Source: JABDJX01 sp039942715 (GTDB lineage Bacteria > Pseudomonadota > Alphaproteobacteria > Rhodobacterales > Rhodobacteraceae). Taken from it: 64,000 nucleotides of DNA. The position numbers and the translations under genes were made by a program. Positions 27,846 to 35,683 of the stretch are shown here, one piece after another. The notes beneath the pieces were generated by a model. It was not told the origin of the DNA and ran no database searches. It was given only the letters and a program-made list of their open reading frames with translations. The stretch covers positions 186,001 through 250,000 of the forward strand of contig JBDVBY010000011.1 in assembly GCA_039942715.1 (NCBI GenBank), written 5' to 3'. The first letter of the stretch is position 1. Every line of letters begins with the position of its first letter.

Positions 27846-28409
27846 TCAAAGGTCAGGTGCTAGCGGCGCTACCGCCACTTGTTCTGCGTCAGGTCTGCTA
27901 GATGCATTGTTGGCTTGCTCGACAGCCTCGCTATTTGCTTGTTGTCCCAGATCAACAGAGCGGGGTTCATCAGCCAACTTGTCGACGAAAGATTGCAACT
28001 GATAGGCCCGCTGCGCCTCTAGCGCTGCGGTGCGTGCGTCTTGCTCCAACTGTTCGACAGGCGGTTCGGACAATTTGAACTCTACGACGGTTTGCACAAC
28101 GTCCGAAGTAGACCCGCTGCTGATGGAGGATGCGTCGCCAAATTTCTGTACTGAACTGGTCGAACTGGTCTGGTCAGACGGTGCCGTGTTTGCATTGGAC
28201 GTGTTGGTAGCCCCTGAAGAACCAGACGTCGATGTGTCTTGATTTGGGGTGTCATTCCCGGTCTGATTGCCCGTGTCGGCTTCTTGGGTTGGTGGCGGTG
28301 TGCCAACGGCGTTGTTTGATTGATCAGACGTATCCGTTTCTTGTGGTGGACTTGGGTTGTTCGTTGGTTGGGTTATGCTGGGAAGTCCCAGACCTCCAAT
28401 GCCTGACAT
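27846..28409 (-). CDS. Disordered Ser/Thr/Asn-rich protein
   Basis: I do not recognise this 187-residue protein. The ATG at 28409 has an AAGGAG site 6 bases upstream, so the gene is probably real. Residues 1-105 are low-complexity (Thr, Ser, Asn, Gln, Pro, Asp) and surely disordered; residues about 115-165 should form a helix or coiled coil (EQLEQDARTAALEAQRAYQLQ). The first residues MSGIGGLGLP recall small flagellar or secreted proteins of roseobacters, but no motif proves it. It lies between preA and the TetR gene. Confidence 0.65.
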   Translation of the reverse strand: MSGIGGLGLPSITQPTNNPSPPQETDTSDQSNNAVGTPPPTQEADTGNQTGNDTPNQDTSTSGSSGATNTSNANTAPSDQTSSTSSVQKFGDASSISSGSTSDVVQTVVEFKLSEPPVEQLEQDARTAALEAQRAYQLQSFVDKLADEPRSVDLGQQANSEAVEQANNASSRPDAEQVAVAPLAPDL

Positions 28410-28542
28410 AAAAGCTCCTTACTCTCACAATCACTGCCCGACACCCGTGTTCCGTTTTCATTTAGGATTGTGAACAAATCGTAAATTGGATTGATCCAGC
28501 GCAAAACCGTCAACAAAGCTAGAAAATGTGAATGATTTGGCA

Positions 28543-29151
28543 CTAACCAGTAACGGACAACATGCGTCTGAGCATATCTTCAAGGTGTTGCTCGGCGGCG
28601 GGAAAAGGATCCGTACTGCCAACAATAGCCTCTACTTGAACTTCAAAGTCAGCATAATGCTGGGTCATCGACCAGATTGAAAACACCAGATGATTGGGAT
28701 CAACGCGCCGGATTCGCCCCTCGGATACCCAGCCATTTACAACAATGGCTAAGTCTTCGATTACCGCTCGCAATTCGCCCCTCAAAACATCGCCGATCTG
28801 CGGCGCGCCTTGGATGATTTCATTGGCAAACAAGCGGCTTTCACGCGGGAAGTGCTGGCTCATCCTTAGCTTCAGCTTGGCGTACTTCAAAATCTCTTCC
28901 ACCGGATCGCCATTTGGATCGATTGCCTTCAAAGGCTCCAGCCAGTTTTCCAACAATTGTGCCAGAAGCGCTTTGTAAATGGCGTCCTTGGACGAGAAGT
29001 AATAAAGAAGGTTCGGCTTTGAAAGACCTGCTTCCGTGGAGATATTATCAAGCGTCGAGCCGCGAAACCCGAACTGCGAGAATACCTTTAAGCCTGCCGC
29101 CAAAATGGCTGCTTGGTTTTTTTTCTGTATCCTTGTCTCGGGTTTGTTCAT
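28543..29151 (-). CDS. rutR: TetR-family regulator, RutR type
   Basis: RutR is the uracil/thymine-responsive repressor of pyrimidine catabolism. The 202-residue protein has the TetR helix-turn-helix at about 12-58 (STLDNISTEAGLSKPNLLYYFSS written here in part: GLSKPNLLYYF) and a ligand domain after it. Start MNKPETRIQK at 29151 fits the family; 15 extra codons upstream are unlikely. It is divergent from the hyuC operon, whose promoter carries a near-perfect RutR box. Identity as RutR rests on this context and the overall family match. Confidence 0.85.
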   Translation of the reverse strand: MNKPETRIQKKNQAAILAAGLKVFSQFGFRGSTLDNISTEAGLSKPNLLYYFSSKDAIYKALLAQLLENWLEPLKAIDPNGDPVEEILKYAKLKLRMSQHFPRESRLFANEIIQGAPQIGDVLRGELRAVIEDLAIVVNGWVSEGRIRRVDPNHLVFSIWSMTQHYADFEVQVEAIVGSTDPFPAAEQHLEDMLRRMLSVTG

Positions 29152-29228
29152 TACGGCGGTTTTCCAATCAGATCGTAACACGACAATGCCGCTCAATCAC
29201 TGGGCGTGTCTATCCTTAAGCATATTCC

Positions 29229-29276
29229 TTGACTCGCATTGGGTCTCTGGTAGCGTCTCTTTTACCAGTTGGTCAA
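29229..29276 (+). promoter_or_regulatory. Promoter with RutR operator for the hyuC-hydA-ABC operon
   Basis: TTGACT (29229-29234) and TAGCGT (29251-29256) are spaced 16 bp and look like a sigma-70 promoter. Just downstream, TTTACCAGTTGGTCAA (29261-29276) matches the RutR box TTGACCA-N2-TGGTCAA at 13 of 14 positions. A repressor there would overlap the start of transcription. Confidence 0.75.
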
Positions 29277-29330
29277 ATAATAAAGCGCGCCACTGCAAGG
29301 CCGCTTAAAACGCTCAAAGGGGAGAGTGCC

Positions 29331-30581
29331 ATGGCAGCCATCGGCGAAAATCTGAAGATCAATGGTGACCGTTTGTGGGACAGCCTAATGGAGATGGCCA
29401 AGATCGGCCCCGGCGTTGCGGGCGGCAACAACCGCCAGACCCTGACGGACGAAGACAGCGAAGGGCGGCATTTGTTCAAGGATTGGTGCGAGGCCGAGGG
29501 CTGTACCATGGGTCTGGACCAGATGGGCAATATGTTTGCGCGTCGCGAGGGGACAGATCCTGATGCGCTGCCAGTTTATGTCGGGAGCCACCTTGATACA
29601 CAGCCAACAGGCGGCAAGTACGACGGTGTTCTGGGTGTGCTTGGCGGGTTAGAGATTCTCCGTACGCTGAACGAACTCGACATCAAAACCAAGCATCCCA
29701 TCGTGGTCACCAACTGGACCAATGAAGAGGGTACCCGCTACGCACCCGCGATGCTGGCTTCGGGTGTTTTCGCAGGCAAGCACACGCAGGATTGGGCCTA
29801 CGATAAAGTCGATGCTGATGGAAAACGTTTTGGCGATGAACTGGAACGGATCGGCTGGAAGGGCGAAGAGGTGGTCGGCGACCGCAAGATGCACGCCTTC
29901 TTTGAGCTGCACATTGAGCAGGGACCGATTTTGGAGGCCGAGGGTAAAGACATCGGCGTTGTCACCCACGGTCAAGGCCTGCGCTGGATTGAATGCACGA
30001 TCACCGGCAAGGAAAGCCACACCGGCTCGACCCCGATGCATATGCGCAAGAATGCTGGGCGCGGATTGGCGCTGGTGACCGAGTTGGTGCATGAGATCGC
30101 GATGAAGAACCAGCCCAACGCAGTCGGTGCAATTGGGCATGTGGATGTCTATCCCAACAGCCGCAACATCATCCCCGGCAAGGTTGTCTTCACCGTCGAT
30201 ATGCGCACGCACATCCTCGACAAGCTGAACGGCATGGTTGATGAGCTGATGGAACGCGTGCCAAAGCTTTGCGAAGAGATCGGTGTGAGCTTTGAAGCCG
30301 AGATCGTCGGTCAGTTCGATCCACCCGCGTTTGACGAAGGTTGCGTAAAGGCCGTGCGCGATGCGGCGGTGCGGTTGGGCTATTCCCACATCGATATCGT
30401 TTCGGGTGCTGGTCACGACGCCTGCTGGATCAACGATGTTGCGCCAACGGCGATGGTGATGTGTCCCTGCGTGGATGGTTTGTCGCACAACGAGGCCGAA
30501 GAGATTTCTCAGGAATGGGCGACAGCGGGGACGGATGTGCTGTTCCACGCGGTTGTTGAAACGGCGGAGATCGTGGGGTGA
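29331..30581 (+). CDS. hyuC: M20-family amidohydrolase, probable beta-ureidopropionase
   Basis: The enzyme should hydrolyse N-carbamoyl-beta-alanine to beta-alanine, ammonia and CO2, the last step of reductive pyrimidine degradation. The 416-residue protein has the metal residues of the carbamoylase branch of M20: His87 (GSHLDT), Asp98, Glu132 (TNEEGTRY), the HIEQGPIL motif and the late His in LSHNEAE. The ATG at 29331 has AAAGGGGAG. Related hydantoinase-carbamoylases share the motifs, so the call depends on the preTA/hydA context. Confidence 0.88.
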   Translation: MAAIGENLKINGDRLWDSLMEMAKIGPGVAGGNNRQTLTDEDSEGRHLFKDWCEAEGCTMGLDQMGNMFARREGTDPDALPVYVGSHLDTQPTGGKYDGVLGVLGGLEILRTLNELDIKTKHPIVVTNWTNEEGTRYAPAMLASGVFAGKHTQDWAYDKVDADGKRFGDELERIGWKGEEVVGDRKMHAFFELHIEQGPILEAEGKDIGVVTHGQGLRWIECTITGKESHTGSTPMHMRKNAGRGLALVTELVHEIAMKNQPNAVGAIGHVDVYPNSRNIIPGKVVFTVDMRTHILDKLNGMVDELMERVPKLCEEIGVSFEAEIVGQFDPPAFDEGCVKAVRDAAVRLGYSHIDIVSGAGHDACWINDVAPTAMVMCPCVDGLSHNEAEEISQEWATAGTDVLFHAVVETAEIVG

Positions 30582-30583
30582 GC

Positions 30584-30627
30584 AAAACTCTTGAAAAGAG
30601 TTTTAGAAATTTCCTTTTCAAGGAAAT
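30584..30627 (+). promoter_or_regulatory. Two back-to-back AT-rich hairpins
   Basis: AAAACTCTT/AAGAGTTTT (9 bp, loop GAA, 30584-30604) is followed by ATTTCCTT/AAGGAAAT (8 bp, loop TTC, 30609-30627). They lie between two genes of one operon and may attenuate or process the transcript. Confidence 0.6.
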
Positions 30628-30654
30628 ATCACAGCGGGCAAAGGAGTGTGGGCG

Positions 30655-31401
30655 TTGACCCAACACGACACAACATTAGACGAAACCCAAATCCGTATCG
30701 ACCTTGCGGCATCGCTCCGACTGGCGTGTCGCGCGGAGTGGCACGAGGGGGTTGCGAACCATTTCTCTGCTGCAGTGTCATCAGATGGGCGCAAGTTTGT
30801 GATCAATCCGCGCTGGGTGCATTGGTCTCGGGTGAAGGCCTCTGACCTTGTACTGTGCGATGTTGATGATGTGGCTACGATGGAGCGCGCGGATGCGCCG
30901 GACCCGAGTGCTTGGGCCATTCACTCCGCGTTACATGCAACCTTACCTCAGGCGCGCGTTGCGCTGCACATGCATCCGCCATACATCACGGCAGTTTGCT
31001 GCCTGAAAGATCCGACGATCAAGCCGATTGAGCAGGTGACAGCTCGGTTTTTCAATCGTACGGCCTATGACATGGACTTTGGCGGCGTGGCGACCTCGGA
31101 AGCTGAGGGCACGCGCATTGCGTCAACTATCGGCACGCATGAATACGTCATGATGGCGAACCACGGTGTGACGACCTTAGGTGCCACTGTGGCTGAGGCC
31201 TATGACGCGCTTTATCATATGGAGCGAGCGGGCAAGACGTTGATGTTGGCCTATGGCTCGGGTCAGCCGCTGAATGTGTTGAGTGATGAGATGGCTGAAA
31301 GCGTTGCGCAAGCTTGGGAGGACGGGCGCGCTGAGCGGTTTGCCCATTTTGCTGAGATGAAGCGTGTTCTGGACCGCGAAGAACCGGATTACAAAGATTG
31401 A
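30655..31401 (+). CDS. Class II aldolase/adducin family protein
   Basis: The 248-residue protein has the zinc-binding residues of class II aldolases: ALHMHPPYIT for the first two His and MMANHGVTTLG for the third. Known members act on sugar phosphates (fuculose-1-P, ribulose-5-P) or are decarboxylase-like. I start at TTG 30655, because AAAGGAG lies 8 bases before it while a GTG at 30646 overlaps that site. It has no role in the textbook reductive pyrimidine pathway although it lies inside that operon. Confidence 0.85.
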   Translation: MTQHDTTLDETQIRIDLAASLRLACRAEWHEGVANHFSAAVSSDGRKFVINPRWVHWSRVKASDLVLCDVDDVATMERADAPDPSAWAIHSALHATLPQARVALHMHPPYITAVCCLKDPTIKPIEQVTARFFNRTAYDMDFGGVATSEAEGTRIASTIGTHEYVMMANHGVTTLGATVAEAYDALYHMERAGKTLMLAYGSGQPLNVLSDEMAESVAQAWEDGRAERFAHFAEMKRVLDREEPDYKD

Positions 31402-31404
31402 GAA

Positions 31405-31452
31405 CGCCGGGGCTCTGCCCCGGACCCCGGCATATTTTTGAACCAATGAAAA
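31405..31452 (+). repeat. Intergenic element copy between aldolase and hydA
   Basis: CCGGGGC-TCT-GCCCCGG (31407-31423) forms a 7-bp stem and is followed by ACCCCGGCATATTTTTGAACC. The tail matches the other copies in the window. Confidence 0.65.
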
Positions 31453-31469
31453 CGACAGGGAAATGACAG

Positions 31470-32924
31470 ATGAGCACAGTGATCAAGAACGGAACCGTCG
31501 TCACCCATGATCTGACTTATAAAGCAGATGTGTTGATTGAGAATGGTGTGATCACCGAGATTGGCGACAACCTTTCAGGCGATGAGCAACTTGATGCGAC
31601 AGGCTGTTATGTCATGCCCGGCGGTATCGATCCGCACACGCATCTTGAGATGCCGTTTATGGGCACCTACTCCAGCGACAATTTCGAAAGCGGCACGCGC
31701 GCGGCGCTTTCTGGTGGCACAACGATGGTGGTGGATTTCGTCCTTCCTGGCCAAGGGCAGGGTTTGGTCGACGCAATGAAGATGTGGCACAATAAATCGA
31801 CGCTGGCCAGTTGCGACTATTCCTACCATATGGCCGTGACATGGTGGGGCGAGAAGGTGTTCGATGAAATGCCAACCGTTATCAACGACCATGGCATCAA
31901 CACCTTCAAGCACTTCCTCGCTTACAAAGGTGCGTTGATGGTGAATGATGATGAGCTTTTTGCGTCGTTCAATCGTTTGGCGGAACTTGGCGGGATCGCT
32001 TTGGTACATGCCGAGAACGGCGATGTCGTTGCCGAGTTGTCTGCCAAGCTTTTGGCCGAAGGCAACACTGGCCCCGAGGCGCATGCCTATTCCCGCCCTC
32101 CGCAGGTGGAAGGCGAGGCGACGAACCGTGCAATCATGATTGCAGATATGGCGGGCGTTCCGCTCTATGTGGTGCACACCTCTTGCGAGGAAAGCCATGA
32201 AGCAATCCGTCGCGCGCGCCAACAGGGCAAACGTGTTTGGGGCGAACCGTTGATCCAGCACCTGACGCTCGATGAAAGCGAGTATTTCAACAAAGACTGG
32301 GACCATGCCGCACGCCGCGTGATGTCGCCCCCGTTCCGCAACAAGCAGCACCAAGACAGCCTTTGGGCCGGACTTCAGGCCGGGTCGCTGAGTGTTGTGG
32401 CGACAGATCACTGCGCCTTTACCACTGATCAGAAACGCACTGGCATCGGTGACTTTACCAAGATCCCGAATGGCACAGGTGGGCTTGAAGATCGGATGCC
32501 AATGCTTTGGACGCATGGAGTCGCAACCGGGCGCCTGACGATGAACGAGTTTGTCGCCGTCACCTCGACCAACATCGCTAAGATCCTAAACTGCTATCCC
32601 AAGAAGGGCGCCGTTCTGGAAGGCGCGGATGCTGATCTGGTTGTTTGGGATCCTGAGAAGGAAAAGACGATCACTGCGGGGGCGCAGCAATCAGCTATCG
32701 ATTACAATGTGTTCGAGGGCCACAAGGTGAAAGGCCTGCCGCGCTTTACCCTGACCCGTGGGCATGTCGCCGTGCATGACGGTGAAATTCGCACGCAGGA
32801 AGGTCATGGCAAGTTCGTGAAACGCGAGGGGAATGGGACGGTGAACCGTGCGCTGTCGTCGTGGAAAGAGTTGACCGCTCCGCGTCCGGTTCAGCGGACG
32901 GGTATTCCGGCGAGTGGGGTATAG
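31470..32924 (+). CDS. hydA: Dihydropyrimidinase
   Basis: HydA opens 5,6-dihydrouracil or dihydrothymine to the N-carbamoyl-beta-amino acid. The 484-residue protein has the binuclear zinc residues His56 and His58 (GIDPHTHLE), the carbamylated Lys153 (FLAYKGALM), and His in LVHAENGD, HTSCEESHE and ATDHCAF. Length is typical. It lies between the aldolase and the transporter block in what looks like one long operon. Confidence 0.95.
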   Translation: MSTVIKNGTVVTHDLTYKADVLIENGVITEIGDNLSGDEQLDATGCYVMPGGIDPHTHLEMPFMGTYSSDNFESGTRAALSGGTTMVVDFVLPGQGQGLVDAMKMWHNKSTLASCDYSYHMAVTWWGEKVFDEMPTVINDHGINTFKHFLAYKGALMVNDDELFASFNRLAELGGIALVHAENGDVVAELSAKLLAEGNTGPEAHAYSRPPQVEGEATNRAIMIADMAGVPLYVVHTSCEESHEAIRRARQQGKRVWGEPLIQHLTLDESEYFNKDWDHAARRVMSPPFRNKQHQDSLWAGLQAGSLSVVATDHCAFTTDQKRTGIGDFTKIPNGTGGLEDRMPMLWTHGVATGRLTMNEFVAVTSTNIAKILNCYPKKGAVLEGADADLVVWDPEKEKTITAGAQQSAIDYNVFEGHKVKGLPRFTLTRGHVAVHDGEIRTQEGHGKFVKREGNGTVNRALSSWKELTAPRPVQRTGIPASGV

Positions 32925-33008
32925 GTGCAAACAATGATCTTTTCGCTGACTTTCCTACCCCATTCGGCGGAACCAAATGGGCGCGATTAAGATGCACGAG
33001 GCCTATCA

Positions 33009-33362
33009 ATGAACCGCTTTCAATGGATCATGACTGCAATTGCTGCTGTTTGTGTTTTGGTGCTTGCAAGTTTTGCGCTTCGGTTTGATGGAACTTGGGG
33101 GCAATTGGCGTTTGCTGTGCTTGTGTTTACTGGAATCCTGTTGATCCCCTCAAGTTTCTTTCCATCGCAATCCAACCATCAAGACATGGCGGCATTTAAG
33201 GACTTGGACGAATCTGCACGTACGCGGATATCAAATATTGCTGCAGATGGTCGCAAGATCGAGGCGATTAAAGAATTACGCGCAGCGACAGGTCTTGGAC
33301 TGGCCGACGCCAAAGGAATTGTGGACCAAATCAATCTATCAGCCGAGGCAAAAAGCCAGTGA
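33009..33362 (+). CDS. Membrane protein with L7/L12-like C-terminal domain
   Basis: The 117-residue protein has two membrane helices (about 5-25 and 33-50) and a C-terminal segment, KIEAIKELRAATGLGLADAK, that closely matches the ribosomal L7/L12 C-terminal fold. Free-standing L7/L12-like domains on membrane proteins have no known role. Its stop overlaps the GTG start of the ABC ATPase (GTGA), so translation is coupled to the transporter. Confidence 0.8.
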   Translation: MNRFQWIMTAIAAVCVLVLASFALRFDGTWGQLAFAVLVFTGILLIPSSFFPSQSNHQDMAAFKDLDESARTRISNIAADGRKIEAIKELRAATGLGLADAKGIVDQINLSAEAKSQ

Positions 33363-34147
33363 GTACGTATCAGTCGGTTATCGAAGCGCATGATCTTAGT
33401 TTGACGTTTCAAACAAACGACGGTCCCATTCACGCGCTCAAAGATGTGAGTCTCAATATCAACAAAGGTGACTTCGTCAGCTTCATCGGTCCATCCGGTT
33501 GCGGCAAGACCACCTTTTTGCGTTGTATTGCCGGCTTGGAAACGCCCACAGCAGGCACGCTGAGTGTCAATGGCATGACACCGGACGAGGCGCGTCGCGC
33601 GAGAGCCTATGGTTATGTGTTTCAGGCCGCCGGGCTTTATCCTTGGCGCACAATTGGAGGTAACATTCGTCTTCCGCTTGAAATCATGGGGTTTTCCAAA
33701 GCGGATCAGGCCGAGCGTGTAGGTCGTGTTCTTGAGCTTGTTGATCTAGAAGGGTTTGAGAAGAAATTCCCTTGGCAGCTTTCTGGTGGCATGCAGCAAC
33801 GCGCCAGTATTGCGCGTGCACTGGCTTTTGATGCCGATATCCTGCTGATGGACGAACCTTTTGGGGCGCTGGATGAGATCGTGCGCGACCATCTGAATGA
33901 ACAATTGCTTCAGCTTTGGGCGCGCACCGAAAAGACCATTGGCTTTGTCACGCATTCGATCCCCGAGGCGGTTTATCTTAGCACCAAGATCGTTGTGATG
34001 AGCCCAAGGCCGGGGCGTATTTCTGATGTGATTGACAGCCCGCTTCCACGGACGCGCCCGCTCGATATCCGCGACACCCCCGAGTTCATTGAAATTGCCC
34101 ACCGCGTTCGCGACGGACTACGCGCTGGCCACTCAGACGAGGTATAG
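33359..34147 (+). CDS. ABC transporter ATPase (SsuB/TauB type)
   Basis: The 262-residue ATPase has Walker A GPSGCGKTT, signature LSGGMQQR and Walker B ILLMDEPFGALDE, and belongs to the taurine/sulfonate/nitrate/pyrimidine group. With two permeases and the NMT1/THI5-type binding protein downstream it should drive import of a pyrimidine or related base. Start is a GTG at 33359 overlapping the previous stop. Confidence 0.92.
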   Translation: MSTYQSVIEAHDLSLTFQTNDGPIHALKDVSLNINKGDFVSFIGPSGCGKTTFLRCIAGLETPTAGTLSVNGMTPDEARRARAYGYVFQAAGLYPWRTIGGNIRLPLEIMGFSKADQAERVGRVLELVDLEGFEKKFPWQLSGGMQQRASIARALAFDADILLMDEPFGALDEIVRDHLNEQLLQLWARTEKTIGFVTHSIPEAVYLSTKIVVMSPRPGRISDVIDSPLPRTRPLDIRDTPEFIEIAHRVRDGLRAGHSDEV

Positions 34148-34150
34148 GAA

Positions 34151-34333
34151 ATGGCATCTAAACAAAGCAAATCGTCGTTTGTCTGGAGCCTTCTGCTGGG
34201 TGTGTTGTGTCTTGTATTTGGTATTCAAAACCTTGTTGCGGCCAAGTTCCTTTTTGGGATTATTCTGGCGCTTGCAGGCGTCGTGAACCTGTTTGTGGCG
34301 TATCGACTTTGGACACAAAGCAGGGATGGTTGA
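34151..34333 (+). CDS. Two-helix small membrane protein, 60 aa
   Basis: The protein is almost entirely two hydrophobic helices (about 9-28 and 31-52) with a basic N-terminus. It begins 3 bases after the ATPase stop and has AGGAA before the ATG; its stop is overlapped by the next start. I do not recognise it. The tight coupling suggests a role in the transporter complex or in its quality control. Confidence 0.7.
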   Translation: MASKQSKSSFVWSLLLGVLCLVFGIQNLVAAKFLFGIILALAGVVNLFVAYRLWTQSRDG

Positions 34334-34766
34334 TGGAGTATCCATACGCTCGGCAGTGCCAAAAGATGCGCTCGTCTGCGCCACGATCTTGAACGATTGG
34401 ATCGATACCTGCGATTGGATGCCTCGGGTGCATTCGCGCGATGATGTCAGGGCGTTCTATGAGGGCTTTGTTTTCGTGAAGCGTGATGTGTTCGTTGCAG
34501 ATGACCCAGTAGCAGGGTTTCTCGCAATTGATGCCGATGACAATTTTGTCACGGCACTCTATGTCGCAAGGCCCGGGCAGGGCACAGGTAAAACGCTCTT
34601 GGATTTTGCCAAACGTGGCCGAAAGGCGCTCAAGCTTTGGACGTTTCAGGCCAACAAGGGCGCGCGCCAGTTTTATCTTCGCGAGGGACTTGAAGAAGCT
34701 TGGAGAACAGACGGCGACAATGAAGAAAAGCTGCCGGACGTGTTGCTACAGTGGGAGCGATCATGA
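34326..34766 (+). CDS. GNAT-family N-acetyltransferase
   Basis: The 146-residue protein starts MVDGVSIRSAVPKDA and shows the GNAT acetyl-CoA loop region ARPGQGTGKTLLD followed by ANKGARQFYLREGL. It overlaps the previous gene by 8 bases and the following permease by ATGA. Its substrate is unknown. Placing an acetyltransferase inside an ABC transporter block hints at modification of the imported compound or a breakdown product. Confidence 0.85.
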   Translation: MVDGVSIRSAVPKDALVCATILNDWIDTCDWMPRVHSRDDVRAFYEGFVFVKRDVFVADDPVAGFLAIDADDNFVTALYVARPGQGTGKTLLDFAKRGRKALKLWTFQANKGARQFYLREGLEEAWRTDGDNEEKLPDVLLQWERS

Positions 34767-35683
34767 AATCGCTTGTCCCTATACTCACGGTGTTGGCTGC
34801 GATCATCGCGCTTTGGGCCGTCGCTGTGATCCCGATGAATGCGCATATCACGGCCGATCTTGCTCAACGCCAAGGCATGGTCATCTCTCCCGAGGCGCCA
34901 AGAGATCGCCAAGCCTATTCTGGCACCAGTATCGCGTTCAAAAACCCAGGCATTATCCCGATGACTTTCGTGCAAAAGCGCCCGCTTTTGCCGTCGCCGC
35001 ATCAGGTTGTGGGCGAACTTTGGAAAACCGTTTTCGGTACACGCATCACCTCAAAGAAGAGTCTTGTTTACCATGGCTGGGTTACGCTTTCCGCCACTTT
35101 GCTGGGCTTTGTCATAGGCACAGCTGGGGGCATCTTGCTGGCTGTTGGTATTGTTTACAGCCGCACAATGGATAAATCGGTGATGCCTTGGGCGATCACG
35201 TCTCAGACCATTCCCATCCTCGCACTGGCACCGATGATCATCGTCATGCTGGGGTCTATCGGCATCCAAGGTTTGCTCCCAAAGTCGGTGATATCAGCCT
35301 ATCTCAGCTTCTTTCCGGTCGTGGTTGGTATGGTAAAGGGGCTGCGCAGTCCGGACAGTATGCAACTTGATCTACTTCGCACCTACAGCGCCAGTTCGAA
35401 CCAAGGTTTCTGGAAATTGCGCTTACCTGCTTCGGTCCCCTATCTATTCGCATCACTCAAAATCGGCATCTCGGCCTCGCTTGTTGGCGCGATCGTTGGC
35501 GAACTTCCGACAGGTGCCCGTGCTGGGTTTGGTGCGCGGATGTTGGTAGGCGATCAATATGGTCAACCGCTCGTAACGTGGGCCGCTTTGTTTGCCGCTG
35601 CCATGACCGCCGCTGCGCTTGTCGCGATTCTTTCACTGATCGAGCGTCAAACCTTGCAGCGCATGGGTATGGGGGCAGCGTAA
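34763..35683 (+). CDS. ABC transporter permease
   Basis: The 306-residue permease has an N-terminal helix, a periplasmic stretch of about 55 residues and about five further helices. The ATPase-coupling EAA-like loop is RTYSASSNQGFWKLRLPASVP. The start ATG overlaps the GNAT stop (ATGA), and the stop overlaps the next permease start (TAATG). It belongs to the SsuC/TauC group. Confidence 0.9.
   Translation: MKSLVPILTVLAAIIALWAVAVIPMNAHITADLAQRQGMVISPEAPRDRQAYSGTSIAFKNPGIIPMTFVQKRPLLPSPHQVVGELWKTVFGTRITSKKSLVYHGWVTLSATLLGFVIGTAGGILLAVGIVYSRTMDKSVMPWAITSQTIPILALAPMIIVMLGSIGIQGLLPKSVISAYLSFFPVVVGMVKGLRSPDSMQLDLLRTYSASSNQGFWKLRLPASVPYLFASLKIGISASLVGAIVGELPTGARAGFGARMLVGDQYGQPLVTWAALFAAAMTAAALVAILSLIERQTLQRMGMGAA

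Noticed and set aside
29649..30548. 299-codon open frame on the minus strand
   Set aside because: It is a shadow of the hyuC-type amidohydrolase.
31575..32516. 313-codon open frame on the minus strand
   Set aside because: It is a shadow of hydA, which has all metal-binding residues.
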